From contig JAJFZO010000433.1 of the NCBI GenBank assembly GCA_021397835.1, positions 1,364,001-1,428,000 of the forward strand: a stretch of 64,000 bases of DNA, in the 5' to 3' direction. A model generated the notes under the pieces. That model was given only the letters and a program-made list of their open reading frames with translations. It made no database searches and had not been told where the DNA came from. This document shows, in pieces, positions 49,500 through 61,404 of this stretch. Source of the DNA: Moringa oleifera (lineage: Eukaryota > Streptophyta > Magnoliopsida > Brassicales > Moringaceae). Numbering within the stretch: position 1 is the first letter of the stretch; every line of letters begins with the position of its first letter. A program made the translations under genes and the position numbers.

Positions 49500-50270
49500 C
49501 TACCAGAATTTCAAAATACTAATCAAGGACTCTCTAAATACTTCTATTGATGTCTCCATATTTTCAAAGACCCTCATGTTTCTCTCATACCAGATACTCC
49601 AAAAAAACATCACATGTGGGATCATTCTCATTAGCCTACTTCTTTCTCTCCCCAAACCAGGTTCTGACCATGCCATTAATTCCATACCTATTGACCCTGC
49701 TGTAACCCAATATATGCCCAACAGTTGCAGCACTGATGTCCATATCTGATCAGTCCATTTACGCCCTACCAATAAGTGAAACGTCGTTTCTTCTTATCGT
49801 TGCATAGGTAGCAACGATTAACCAGTACCTTTCCCCGTTTTCTCAAATTATCAGTAGTCAAGATCTTTCCTTTCACTGCCTCCCATGCGAACAATGAAAC
49901 TTTAAGAGGAACTTTAGCTCTCCTCACCTGCTTCTACAGAAACAGCTGCACACCCCTGGTCATCCTCATGAAAAATGATTTAACAAAGAAGTTGCCCCTC
50001 CTAGAGCTGTCCAATTTCCACCACACTGTATCCTCTTCTGCATCTCTTATATTATATCCTTGGATCGTCTCATAAAACCCCTCAATCTGCCTAACTCCCA
50101 ATCCTGAGCATTCCTTCTACGCTGAACGAACCAGAATCCATTCTTCCTGAAGTCACGAACCCAATTGCCCTTATTGCATGCCAACGCAAATACCACTGGG
50201 AAACTTTCACTCAAAATCACATCTCCACACCACTTGTCATGCCAAAATCTAATATTGTCCCTTTCCTAAG
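49500..50270 (-). pseudogene. LINE C-terminal zf-RVT region (broken)
   Basis: Minus-strand frames read VGRKWTDQIWTSVLQLLGIY and PHVMFFWSIWYERNMRVFEN, matching the 'WxxWxERNxRxFE' ending typical of plant LINE zinc-binding regions. Several frame breaks separate this from the reverse transcriptase. Confidence 0.7.
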
Positions 50271-50929
50271 TTGAAGTCGATCCACTTCTTAAACTCCTCC
50301 CACCCATGTCTAATTTACTTCCACACACAAACTCCATATATTCCTCCGTCTCCCTTAGTCATCCATCCCTCCACTAATACCCCATATTTAACCCCCACTA
50401 ATTTTCTCCACAGATCTTCTTTTTCTCTCATAAATCTCCATAACTATTTGCCTAGTAATGCCTTGTTGAAAGGTATGAGCTTCTTGACCCCTAACCCTCC
50501 TTCAGACATAGATTTAGTGATCTCCTCCCACCTCACAAGATGATACTTATGTTTTCCCCCCAAACATCCCCACAAAAATTTCCTTCATAGACTTTCCAAC
50601 TTTTCAACTACTTCCCTAGGCATTGGAAAGAGAGAAATAAAGTAAACTGGCAGATTCGAAAGGATTGACTTGATCAATGTTTTTCTGACAAATATCTTTT
50701 CTTCCATCCCGCTAATTTGCATTCAAACCTTTCTATTACCACATTCCATACCCCAAACTCCTTGTGTTTAGCACCCAACGACATTTTCAATTATTTCATT
50801 GGGAACTCCGTCAATTTTCCTCTCAATATGGGCATCAATAACTCACTGTTCTCCACTGCCCCGACTATTATTTTCAAACCAGACACACCTTCGAATATCA
50901 GTAACACACCCCTAAGATTCATGATCTAC

Positions 50930-51700
50930 TCCTCTTCTGCTTTACAAAAAATTATAGTATCATCAGCGAACGGCAAATGAGATACCACTACCTTATTGCC
51001 CCTACTATCTGCCTTAAATCCCTTAAGCAACCCTCTACTAATTGCTTTAGACAGCAATTTGTCCAATGCTTCCATGACCATAATGAACAACAAAGGGGAG
51101 ATCCCCTACCTTAAGCCCCGGGTTGCTTTGAAGAAATTCATCGAACATCCATTGATCATCACTACATATGATGCTGTAGAGATACACAAGTAGATCCATC
51201 TACACCACATGCTGCTGCATCCCACTTTTCTTAGCATCTACATCAAGAATTTCCGAGAGACGTGGTCATAAGCTTTCTCCTTGTCTAATTTCCACACTAG
51301 TCCGCATCTTCCTGCTCTTGCTTGGCTATCCACAATTTCATTTGCTATCAACACAGTATCCAAAATCTGTCTTCCTCTTACAAATGCATTTTGGCTCTCA
51401 CTTATCACTCTCTCCAACACCAAGCACATCCTTTTTGCCAAAACTTTAAAGATGAGCTTGTATATACACCCCACTAGGCTAATTGGTCTATAGTCTTTAA
51501 TACTTGTTGTCCCTAATTTCTTGGGAATTAATACTATAAAAATAGAGTTGAGTAATTTTATAAATTTCTTTTTTTCATGAAATTCACTAAATAGCTTTAG
51601 TATATCACATTTTCCTGCTTCCCAATTTAATTTCAAGAAAGCAATGGTGAAACTGTCAGGTCCTAGGGCTTTATCCCCATCATACTCCTTCAATGCATTC
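50930..51700 (-). pseudogene. LINE reverse transcriptase (broken)
   Basis: A continuous minus-strand stretch at 51693-51238 contains DKALGPDSFTIAFLK, IVLIPKKLG, IKDYRPISLVGCIYKLIFKV, ISESQNAFVRGRQILDTVLI and LVWKLDKEKAYDHV, the first blocks of a non-LTR reverse transcriptase. The catalytic FADD motif is still readable at 50959-50970 (SHLPFADDTIIF). Stops and frameshifts lie between these blocks. Confidence 0.85.
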
Positions 51701-52382
51701 CATACTTCCTCCTCCCCAAATTGCCCCTCAATTTTATCCCTCAGTTCAGCATCAAACTACTTGGATTCCACTCCTCCAGTTTCAATCTCCAAACCTTTGG
51801 CTCCCTGTACAATTCCTTATAGAAATTTCGTACTACTTCCTTCAATCCTCACCTTCAAGTGGCCTTTCATCCTCAAACTGTATCTTCCTTACGTAGTTGC
51901 TTCTTCTGTGAGCGTTTGCTATCCTATGAAAGAAAGCAGTATTCTTATCCCCCTCCCTCAGCCACAATGCTTTCGATCTCTGCCTCCATGATAATTTCAT
52001 CTAATTTTAGCAGTTACACCAACTCATTGTTTACTGTCATTCTCCTTGCCTGACACTCCTCTTCACTTCCCCCACCCATAACAATACTATTTAGCTCCTG
52101 CAACTCCCTCTATAAATTGTTTTTTTGCTGCTCCAAGTTACCAAACTGCTCCTTTCTCTATTTGTTCACCTTTGCCTTTACTATTTTTAGTTTTCAAGCA
52201 ACCACAAAACTAGCATTACCTTCCTCCCTTGCTCCCTCTTATCATTTTTTCACATAAAGATCAAAATCCTTAACATGTAACTGCATGTTTTCAAACTTGA
52301 ATGGACACAGACCCTATTTAATATCTTGCACCACTAGCATTGCTAGACTACAATCGGACACTGCCCTTGGCAGTAGCAGCTA

Positions 52383-53000
52383 CTACATAGCTGGAAAACT
52401 TTTCTCATAACTGTTTGAAACTAAAAATCTGTTCAAAAAAGACAAAGAGGGAATCTCTCTTAGGTTCATCCACGTGTACAACCCTCCGATTAATGGTAAA
52501 TCTTGCAATTCTAGATTCAAAACTACCTCTCTATAATCATCCAATGCAATCCCTCCTCCTCCGGACCCAACACGTTCACATGAGAATAATACCTCTTTAA
52601 AGTCCCCTCCTATCACCCATGGTCTCCCATCCCCTTTATTCTGACATTCCTTCAAGTCTTCCCAAAGAGCCTTCCTTTCAACCGTGCTATAGCTCCCATA
52701 CACCCTTGTGAATATCCACTTAATTCCTTTATCTTCCATTTCAAAACTACATGACAAAGATTGAGAACCCTCCCAACATTCCAATGACTTTGCCATGGTG
52801 CTCTTCCAACAAATAATTAAATCTCCTGCCTTTCCTTGTGCTGCTTTAGACCTCCATTTGAAATCATGTCTACCCTACCGACCGTTCTCTATTCCCAACT
52901 CCATCTCCTCGATCTTTGTCCCCTGCAAACACAGTAGATCCTCCTTTCATTTTCTATATGATAGCTTGATGATAGCCCTTGTCGACATTATTGATCCCTT
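52383..53000 (-). pseudogene. LINE AP endonuclease (broken)
   Basis: Minus-strand frame with WIFTRVYGSYSTVERKALWE, DGRPWVIGGDFKEVLF and LPLIGGLYTWMNLREIPSLS. These correspond to the 'VYGP', 'GGDFN' and 'FTW' blocks of plant LINE endonucleases; the usual Asn after GGDF is Lys here. The upstream part (to about 53000) is in another frame. Confidence 0.75.
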
Positions 53001-53168
53001 TAACATTCCAAATTAACAATTTAAACACCATAAAATTTGCTACTTCCCAGACTCCTCACTATCCCACCTACCATTTTCCTTTCCCATTCTCTCCTTGTCA
53101 TAGTTTATTCTGAACTCTAATATCCGCAACTCTCTGCCCACATCCTGCCCACTCCTTTTCTTCATCAC

Positions 53169-54690
53169 CTATTTTCCCTTAGATAGATTCTTCACCCACT
53201 TTTTGCTTTCAATCTTCGTGAATAGAGTGAATGCTTTGTCTTCCAGACTTTCAAAGTTTAAGTCCAGAGATTTGCATATGCTTCTTAAAACCTTCAAAAG
53301 CCTCCTAGAACTTTCTTGATCATTAGCCTTCTCAAAACTTACGACCTCAACAATATCGCTACTTACCCAACCCCGTACCCCGTACCCATTCCTTCCTAAC
53401 AAATACTCCCAAGTTCCCTCACTTTCTCAACACAGATTACCAATGGTATGCTTCCAGCCTATACTCATCACCATCTCAATCTCAATTATCCATCTCGAAA
53501 TTGAAATTGTTCATTTCGATAACTAAGCATACCTGATTTGGTAGAGTTACTATGCTATCCGTGTTGCTCAACACCTCCCACCTAAATTTCTCATCAGAAG
53601 AAAGTCTCAGCACCTCCGTAAGTGTTCTTGCTCCATCACCTGAGCTTTCCTCGACGACGATGTTTCCCTCTTAGTCAATCAGCTCCCAACATTTTCTCAT
53701 AGATCAATAGGAGATTACCCCATCCCCGTTGACTTCTATGTTGAATGGGGTGTAAAGTTTAGGTTTGTCCGCCTACCCAACCCACTCTTTAAGCCCATTT
53801 CCTCCAGACTAAGAATTGTTCTCCATACCTCAGCATTTTCTCCATAAGCCTTATTTAGGCCTAGTATCTGAAACTCTCCTGCCTCATCATCTTTATGACC
53901 TATACCCAATAACCAACTCAACCCAACAACCCGCATTTGGCCTGTTTCCTTTCTACCCTGTTTCTTTACCTCGCCCAATCTTGGTCCATTAACAACCCTT
54001 TCTTTAAATCCACCCTCCCCCAAAGTCTTGGGCTTCCATCTTGTAGCAGGCCTAAACCCCACGAAGCCATGATCTGCTTTGCTCATCTTGTTTACTTGAT
54101 TATCAACACCCAAAAAACCTACTTGACCTATTCCTTGGCTAATGCCCCTGTACGCTCATCACCCACCACTACCTGTTCCCATGACCTGTCGTTGCTGCTT
54201 CCAGCCGCTTTTCTCGTTTTCTCGCATTCCACCATGTTCACCTGCCCACAACGTCACTGAGCACATATCCCTTAAACCACCTTGTTCGACACCTCAGCCA
54301 TTTGACTCCTATCTATGATATCCCTCCCCATTGCACGTCTCTTTCTTCTTTCTTCCTATGACCCCCTCCTTTTCTCCTCCAATTCCCTCCACCAACAAAA
54401 TCCTTCTTCCCCGTCCAGCATAATAAACGATCTCTCACTACCTTCGATAATCTCGGATAGTCTCAAGAATACACCACTCGCATTTGATCCCAGTACCGCC
54501 AACAAGACTCTATTGCCCCTCTTCTCTTCCTCATCCAACCTTCTTTCCTCTTTGTCATTACCAAACTATTCATCACAAGCCAGAACCATTTCAAATCATC
54601 CTTTGTAGGGAACATAAATACTCTTTTGCCATTTTTCTGCTCCTCCTCCATCTCCCCCTCTGTCAAATTCAAAAATCTTCCTTTCTATCT
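53169..54690 (-). pseudogene. LINE ORF1-like region (broken)
   Basis: Minus-strand fragments in several frames: RRGAIESCWRYWDQ..., SGVFLRLSEIIEGSERSFIM, EGFCWWRELEE and the Ser/Glu-rich VSSDIVEVVSFEKANDQESS. The VFLRLSE...GxxxFIML pattern resembles the N-terminal ORF1 segment of plant L1 elements. No intact frame remains. Confidence 0.55.
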
Positions 54691-54772
54691 TGATAGCCCA
54701 TATCGCCCTCCTCCCTCTCTGTACATTTTCTCTCTATACAATTTGGATATAGAAATATATTATTTGCAATAT

Positions 54773-55070
54773 TCTTAACTTTTTTAATCACAAATAAAAT
54801 TATGTTCATATTTTTTTTCCTCATCCTCCTAACTTCCATCTTGTTGCCTTGCAAATATATTTGCTTGTGCTTCTAGATATTTTTCAATCACCTTCTTTTT
54901 CTTTTATCCACATCAAGTACTATATATATACAAAAAGGCGCCAAGGAAGTGCCTCCCAAATGCACTGATAGTTAACTAAGACGAGGTAAAGATTTTCATA
55001 AAATCTACAATTCCACCTCATTAACAAAATAATCCCCTGACATCCAAAGTTTCAAAATCTGAACCCATCA
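54773..55070. repeat. Segmental duplication copy A, right part
   Basis: Directly after the LINE's right flank the sequence (cttaacttttttaatcacaa onward) resumes its match to copy B at 63702-64000. The match covers ccttgcaa-tatatt, caaggaagtgcctcccaaatg and ctcattaacaaaataat and continues to the window end. Confidence 0.85.
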
Positions 55071-55100
55071 ATTCCTAATTACAATAATTTACCCCCTCAA
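54885..55100 (-). mobile_element. Old 5'-truncated LINE tail (shared by copies A and B)
   Basis: On the minus strand the sequence ends in ATTTGGGAGGCACTTCCTTGG, then gcgcc, a pyrimidine-purine stretch and an A-rich tail (gataaaagaaaaagaagg). This is the same layout as the plant LINE 3' end seen at 61405-61667 (ggcagccccttggtgcc). It is present at the same place in copy B (63820-64000), so it inserted before the duplication. Confidence 0.5.
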
Positions 55101-55521
55101 AAGCAAAAAACACTACTTTGGGTGGGATTCTTATCTTTCATATCAACTTCCATGATAGCCACTACACCTCCACCAGATGATGTAGATTCACCCAATACCA
55201 TTGAAAGAAATTTGGCAAAGAACTTCTTTACTTAGTCCCTTGCTTAGACGGTTGAGTCCTTCCTATTTGTATTGGGTCTAGAAGTGTAGACCAACTCATA
55301 AAACCAACAAAAAAAAAAATCCCAATTCCTATTCTGATGCATCTCTCTAGGCTAACACACTCTTCCAATTTGTGTTGACATTTTGTTAATAATCCATGCT
55401 TCCTTGTTTTTAAAATAGAAGATATAACGTCAAAGCACTCATCTTCTTGCAATCTCATTTTAATCCAAGCTTGCACTTGGTAGTCAAATCCACCAAATTT
55501 ATTTACCCATAAAAGTCTGTC
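55101..55521. other. Unassigned DNA between LINE tail and direct repeat 1
   Basis: A minus-strand frame at 55228-55476 (VQAWIKMRLQEDECF...) reads protein-like for about 50 residues but matches no family I recognise. It may be part of a decayed element. Confidence 0.3.
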
Positions 55522-55848
55522 TAAAGGTTTGTATTTTCACTTGAGATGTTGAGTTCATCTTTGGCGAAAACCACCAACTTATGAAGCCAACTACAAAAGC
55601 ACTCAAAATCAATCCAAGCTATACCACTCTTTATATATAAACCTATTTGGTAATGGTTGTTCAAGACTTAGTCTCACTTCCAAAAGTCAAGTGATATAGA
55701 AATATAAGGCCAACATCTTTCGTGCGATTTATTCATTTTGGTTATGGGAAATTTTCTTCTCAACAATGCGGAACGTACATACACAGATATATACATATAT
55801 ATATATATATGCACACACATATATTTAAATCTGTATATATTATAATGT
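55522..55848. repeat. ~330-bp direct repeat, unit 1
   Basis: Starts aaaggtttgtattttcactt and runs through caccactctttat, cctatttggtaatgg, ctcacttccaaaagtca and aattttcttctcaacaatg into an (AT)n/(AC)n-rich end. It matches unit 2 at 56622-56960 in the same orientation, 1.1 kb away. Confidence 0.85.
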
Positions 55849-56580
55849 GCCCTATCAAAACTTAGAACCCCATGATTAAAAGAATGAGCCATGAATGCTT
55901 TTGATTCCAATAAAAGCAAACATTTAACTTTCTTAGTTGCAATATTTTCCATACGGATGTGTGCCTTACGAGTGTCCCAGGACAGTTTTCTTATTTGGAA
56001 AGTTATCATTGACTTTACTTTTTCATGTCATGCATACATTATACGAGCAAGCAAACAAAATTTCCAGTTTGAAAATTTATCCTTGCTTTTGGATATGAAT
56101 CTCTTAAAGATTTAATCAACAGTTCAATGTGATTATCACAAAAAATGACAAATAAGTAATTTCAAAAGCAAATAATCACCAACAACGCATGCGAAGCAAA
56201 ATCAAATCTTTGGTCTTTGCTCCATCACATGTCTATTTAGAAGTACATGAAATTCAAAATCAATAGTATCCCTTCTGAGGGAACCATTTCCATGAACTGA
56301 ATTCTGGGGACATGACTCACGATGAAGATGGGGATGATGGTTCAGCTTTGACCAGTAATTCATTAGGAGAATCCGTTACCTTTACGCTCAATAATGGGGT
56401 TTTAAGGTTTGATAGAACACAGTTTTATTGAAATTTGTTGATTTTTGTAATTTAAAGTATTCATCATTTTTTGATCCATGAAAACTTAGGTTTCCAATTC
56501 TTTCTTTGTAGTTTTTGACTGTATTTTTCATATCATATTCATGCTTGTTCCATGTTAGTTTATTTTTGCCATCTCATTTT
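55849..56580 (+). pseudogene. Inverted fragment of the alpha-crystallin gene (upstream region, exon 1, part of intron 1)
   Basis: From about 55888 to 56580 the plus strand equals, with many changes, the minus strand of 46317-45600. It contains the upstream region, an exon 1 copy at 56292-56406 and the start of intron 1. In the exon 1 copy the original start is followed at once by an in-frame TGA (ATG AAC TGA), though a later ATG is in frame with ESVTFTLNNGVLR and a preserved donor (AAG|GTTTGA). Exons 2 and 3 are missing. The first ~35 bases (55849-55882) match the exon 1/intron 1 border in the opposite orientation, so the fragment is chimeric. It lies exactly between the two ~330-bp direct repeats. 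Confidence 0.75.
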
Positions 56581-56621
56581 CTGCCTCCGCCCCTTTCTGA
56601 TATTTTTATCAAGTTGCTATC

Positions 56622-56960
56622 CAAAGGTTTATATTTTCACTTGAGGATGTTGAGCTCATCCTTTATGAAAACTACCAACTTATACAAGTCAACTGCAAAA
56701 GCATCAAAATCACTCCAAGCTGCACCACTCTTTATCTATGAACCTATTTGGCAATGGTCCTTCAAGACCTACTCTCACTTCCAAAAGTCAGGTGATAAAC
56801 AAACATAAGGCCCACATCTTTCATGCAATTTTATTCATTTTAGATGTGGCAAATTTTCTTCTCAACAATGTGGAACATATATACATAAATAAACACATAC
56901 ATACATAAATCTATATATATAAACGCACACAGGTATATTTAACTATGTACACATTATATA
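56622..56960. repeat. ~330-bp direct repeat, unit 2
   Basis: Same order of landmarks as unit 1 (aaaggtttatattttcactt, caccactctttat, cctatttggcaatgg, ctcacttccaaaagtca, ctcaacaatgtgga), ending in an (AT)n/(AC)n-rich stretch. Confidence 0.85.
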
Positions 56961-59674
56961 TGTAAAATGAAATTCAGTTCACAACCAGTAACAGTGTTCA
57001 CAGATGAAGATTGCTTTTATCATCAAAGGAAACATTTTCACTTTCACTTTTTGATAAGCCTTCCCAAACCCTAAAAAACCACTCCGTCTCTTGTCAGACT
57101 ATAAATTTGGGTAATTATAGAAACACAAAAAATAAAGAAAGAATGAATGAATGAGCTATAACGTTAAAAATCAACAGCAAAACAGGAAAGGAGACAACTT
57201 CGCTTAAACCAAACATGATACTTAAATCAGTCATTCAAATTCCCACTGAAAAGAAGTATCCAATCACCGACTAAACTCGAATGTTTATGAGTCTAGTATA
57301 TGTATATGCATATGCATATTGGTGTGTTGATTATACCTCATCGGAGAAGCCAACGCAGAGTTCCCGGACAAGAAACTAAGCTGCAGCTCTCAGTCGCTCA
57401 GCCCGAAGCAAAAGAAGCGACAGGCTTGTTTTGAGAGAGAGAGAGAGAGAGAGAGAAAGGAACTAAGCTGCAGCGCCCAGTCTTCCGTCCGAAGCAAGGG
57501 AAGCCACTGGCTTGCTGGGTGCAGAGACAGAAAGAGAGAGAACCCAAAGCCTACAATCAAACCTCCTGCTATTTCATATTTCCTTCTTAAGGCGCCCAAC
57601 CAGGAGCCGTTCATGGTTTTTCAAAGAAGGCAGAGGATTCCACGGCACTACTGTGTTAATCAAATAGAAATTCGATAAACAAAGTACACAGCAAAAGGGG
57701 GAGGATGACTGTAAAATTTCTGACTTTTTCCCCTTCCGCCCTTTATTTTTATCTATTCATTTTTTTCTACTTTTAATACTTTCACTAAAAAAAACTGAGG
57801 AGTACTATAAAGATGAAAATGTAATTTTACATAATTTTTATTAATATAATTTTAAAAATAATATATAAATTTATAAAAATAAAATTTTGTTTGGACAAAA
57901 CAAAAAAAAAATATTATAAATTTATAAAAAAATTAAGTTAATGTTATTTAATATATTTCATCTGCATACAAATTTTATTTTTCATTAATTTTTTTACTTT
58001 TAAATTAGGTATAAAAAAACTTTTAAAAATATTTAAATTAATATATATTATTTTATAATTATTTTTTATAAAAATTTACATATAAATTAAAGTTAAATTA
58101 GGTTGACTTGTTCATGAATATAAGTTTGAACTTGACTTAAAATATTTACAAACTTCATGTATCAAAAAATCAAGTCGAGTTTTGTTCACTTTGAATAAAT
58201 GGCTCATAATTCTACTCACAAGCTTAACCTATCAAATAATATATAAGCCACATGAATGAGTTACTTTATAAATCTTAAACGGGTCAACCTAAATGAGTTT
58301 TAAATGGACTATTTAAGATCAATTCAATAAATTTTATGCATATTAATTTAATTAAATAATTTTATATATTACTTTAAATAAAATATTATAAATAAATAAA
58401 TGAATCTTAATTTATGAAATAAACTTAATGTAAAATTTTAAACTTCATTGGTTATGATATATCTAAATAATACAAGCAAGCGGTTAAGTTTATATATATG
58501 TATATATATATATATATTAATAAAAAATAGATAGATTGAATAAAAATAAAATATATATTTTGTTTTTTTTAATACGAAAACATATTAAAGTTTGATAAAA
58601 TTGTAACAAATGTAATTATGTAGATGTGATATGCATATATATTAATTTAATATTCATAAATACAAGTCAACAACAAATTTAAATAATTACATTATTAATT
58701 TTTTATTTATAAAATTTGTTATATAAAACTTAATTTCAAATTAAAATGAACCAAACATGTTTGTTTTATATGTGACCCATTTAAATTTATTTAATAAATT
58801 AATTTATTACATAATTTAATTTAAAATTTAAAACTCATAGTCCATCCTAATGTTAAACCACATAATTTTGATCTGATTCCATTTTTAAACAGTTATATTA
58901 AAATCTATTGGGCCTAATCAGAAATGGACAGATCCACAAGCTATCGGGCCACTTGAAAATCCAAGTGAAAAAATGGTGTAAATGGAAAATAAGAATATAT
59001 GTCAACTGTGTCATATCACATACATAGCAAACTTTGCATATAAATAAACTTTATATAATATTTATTACTTTTTATATTATTATCTTATTTTAATTATATA
59101 ATGAGAAAAGATACAATAAAAGTGGAAAAATAAAAAGGGAGACTGTGATATATTTAAGAGCCCATGTAGACCAATCTCGTTGTTATGCTATTCTTCGCTG
59201 TCCACGAGCTTCCGAAATTTTCTTCAGATTCCAGCATTGAAGTCTCCTTATGTTTACCCTTTGACTTAGCATAGGGATGTTATGTCTAAGATACCGCCAT
59301 TTCACGGTTTTGTTAAAAGATCAGAAATTTTCTTAAATAGGCTTAGTCTTGGGATTGTCCATGCAATTACATATTGATTGCTGAATGCATATTGCTCTTG
59401 GAATAGACATCTCAACCTTGACTGAAATGGTAACATCTTAATATAAATTTTATGTTTTATTTTAAATTATAATTTTTAATTTTTAATTTTATTTTAATTT
59501 TAAATAATTTTTAAAAATTATTTATTATAAATTTTTGATCGGACAAGTTTTTTATAGAATATTTTTTGTGTTAAAATTTTTTAAATTTTTTTGGTTATTT
59601 CACAAAAGATAAAAAAATTGAATGTTTGATATATAAAGTTAAAAGCAAACTATTTTTAAGTATTATTAGAGAAT
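56961..59674. other. Gene-free DNA with GC-richer island and AT-rich tract
   Basis: A GC-richer island at about 57340-57640 contains an imperfect ~88-bp duplication and a (GA)n run. It resembles a promoter or 5' leader, but no supported coding exon follows on either strand. From 57720 to about 59120 the DNA is almost pure A/T. About 59150-59440 returns to normal composition without a recognisable frame. Confidence 0.5.
57371..57545. repeat. Imperfect ~88-bp tandem duplication with (GA)n
   Basis: Unit 1 (from 57371) has aactaagctgcagc, then ctcag, cgaagcaaaagaagc, caggcttg and a GA run (57435-57456). Unit 2 (from 57461) has aactaagctgcagc, cccag, cgaagcaagggaagc, tggcttg and gaaagagagag. Confidence 0.7.
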
Positions 59675-59760
59675 TGATAAAATATAGAAAGATTCCAAAA
59701 ACCATTGGGAGCGTTGGATTGAAATGAAATTACTGATAGTTCAATATGCACAAAGAAAAG
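59675..59760 (+). pseudogene. Decayed 3' end of the PPR gene in copy B
   Basis: Corresponds to the last ~25 codons of the PPR gene (ARELMKHRRISKTIGHSSVE region) with substitutions and an indel. No other PPR sequence lies to its left, so this marks the left border of the duplicated segment. Confidence 0.7.
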
Positions 59761-59994
59761 CTATTTAATAAAACAGATCTCTATTTATGGTTCATGATGT
59801 GAAGGCTGCCATAAGAGAGTCAAGAAAACATACTTTTATTACGAAAACCATTGTTCTTCGGAATGAAGGTCTTCATTGTTTCACCATAACAGAAAAAGAA
59901 ACAGGAGAGATTTATTCAAAGCAATACAAGAGAGGGAAACCATTTGCTTGGATATAGCAGCTCCAGAATAGGAGGCAAGTCTTTGATATGCTCC

Positions 59995-60710
59995 CTAAGT
60001 TTCAAGCTTAATCACTCTTTTCTTCACTTCAAGGATACCATCCTCAAAGTGCAGTTCAAACTCTTCATGATTGACAGAACCTTCCAGGCCCAAAGAATCA
60101 GAGAAGTGCCCTTGTTGATGTCCCTGGTGGTGATTGACAAATCCACTCTCATAATATCCATTTATGCCGAAAGACCTAAAATCACATAACAGATGCGGTA
60201 TATGCTACATTAAATTCAATAATAAATTTGAATATTAGATGAGAAAACCCAAAATCACAACATATCATCAATCGAAAGAGAAACTTGAGTACACAAATGG
60301 TTTCACAATTCAACAAGAATCAATAGTTTTTATAGGCATACATTTTATTTTTTAAGCATAGCATTGGTATGACCATGCTATAAAATCAACCTATTGATAA
60401 AGAATCAGAAAGGGGGCCAAACAAAAAATAAGATGGAAAAAATAAAACTACATGGAACAAGCAAGTAAATGATATGAAAAATACAAAGTCAAACAACACA
60501 AAGAAAGGAATGAAAACCTTAGTTTCTATAGATCAAAGAATAAAAATTTCTTTAAGCCACAAAACTCAACAAATTTCAAGAAAATTGTGCCCTATCAAAC
60601 CTTAGAACCCCATTATTGAGAGTAAAGAGAATTAGCGATACAATTTGAACCATCATTTCCATCTTCATCGTGAACCTCGTCCTCAAAATTTATTTCAAAG
60701 GAAAAAGTCT
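59995..60710 (-). pseudogene. Alpha-crystallin-gene pseudogene in copy B
   Basis: The exon 1 counterpart (about 60705-60594) has lost its start (ATA in place of ATG) and has a deletion that shifts the frame into a TAA. The second part, 60175-59995, keeps the acceptor and an open 60-codon frame: RSFGINGYYESGF, then HFSDSLGLEGSVNHEEFELH, FEDGILEVKKRVIKLET. This fuses the start of exon 2 directly to the end of exon 3, so intron 2, most of exon 2 and the first part of exon 3 are gone. Two residues are also missing in the GFVKKR region. It could be transcribed, but no full alpha-crystallin fold can be made. Confidence 0.8.
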
Positions 60711-61404
60711 CTTGAAAGAGATATTACTAATTGTGAATTTTGAGTACTTCTCAAAAGGCATATGATAGAGAAAAAAACCTAGACATTATTATATATTATT
60801 AAAAATGCGTTGTCGGTGATTATTTGCTTCTTAAATTACTTATTTGTCTTGTTTTGAAATGATTGTGTTGAAATATTAATTAAATCTTTTTAGGAGATTC
60901 ATATCCCAAAAGTAAGATAACTTTCCAAATAGAACAAGAAAAAGTAAAAAGAATGATATCTTTCCAACTAAGACAATTGTCCAAAAACACTTGTAACGCA
61001 TACATGCACATGGAAGATGCTACAACTAAGAAAATTATGTTTAAACCCATTGGAATCAAAAGCATACATGGATCCAACGGGTAGAATATCAATTGGATTG
61101 AGCTAATCCACAGCCAATTGTTCAACCGAAATTTTTTTCAAGTTAAGGTTCTAATAAATTCCGACTAATCTAAGCTTAGTTATATGGTACTAGGCATGAT
61201 TTAAAAATTTTGGTTAACGTTGAGCTACAGAAGACCAACCTACCCTATTCAATTATTTTACATTATATAATATAAAATACAATATGGTTTCTGAAAAGTT
61301 TACGTTTATCTGTAACAAAAATATTATTTCTTCATTAGCATATGTAAGAGACTTGAGTGAATTCATTATATAATTAATTTGTTAGTAAGAACTTGAAATT
61401 GGCT
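60711..61404. other. Copy B upstream flank; no gene
   Basis: Matches 45940-46630 of copy A through shared landmarks (gaggagattcatatc, aagcatacatgga, taatctaagctta). The open frame at 60880-61125 is non-coding, as is its counterpart at 46111-46317. Confidence 0.6.

Larger units (their letters stand above)
49342..54772 (-). mobile_element. Degenerate L1-type LINE, near full length, minus strand
   Basis: The plus strand starts with a T-rich tract (49342-49363), the poly(A) tail of a minus-strand element. Then, from right to left, come an ORF1-like region, an AP endonuclease, a reverse transcriptase and a zf-RVT C-terminus, the standard plant L1 order. Flanks carry a short direct repeat TCTTAACTT at 49333-49341 and 54773-54781, the apparent target-site duplication. 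Copy B of the segmental duplication has the corresponding uninterrupted site at 63702-63715 (tcttaaattttttaatc). All reading frames carry stops or frameshifts, so it is no longer autonomous. Plus-strand open frames across this region are mirrors of it. Confidence 0.88.

Noticed and set aside
50271..54693. Many plus-strand Ser/Pro/Leu-rich open frames (for example 50271-50543, 51644-51991, 54315-54608)
   Set aside because: They are mirrors of the minus-strand LINE coding regions, which carry the recognisable endonuclease and reverse-transcriptase motifs.
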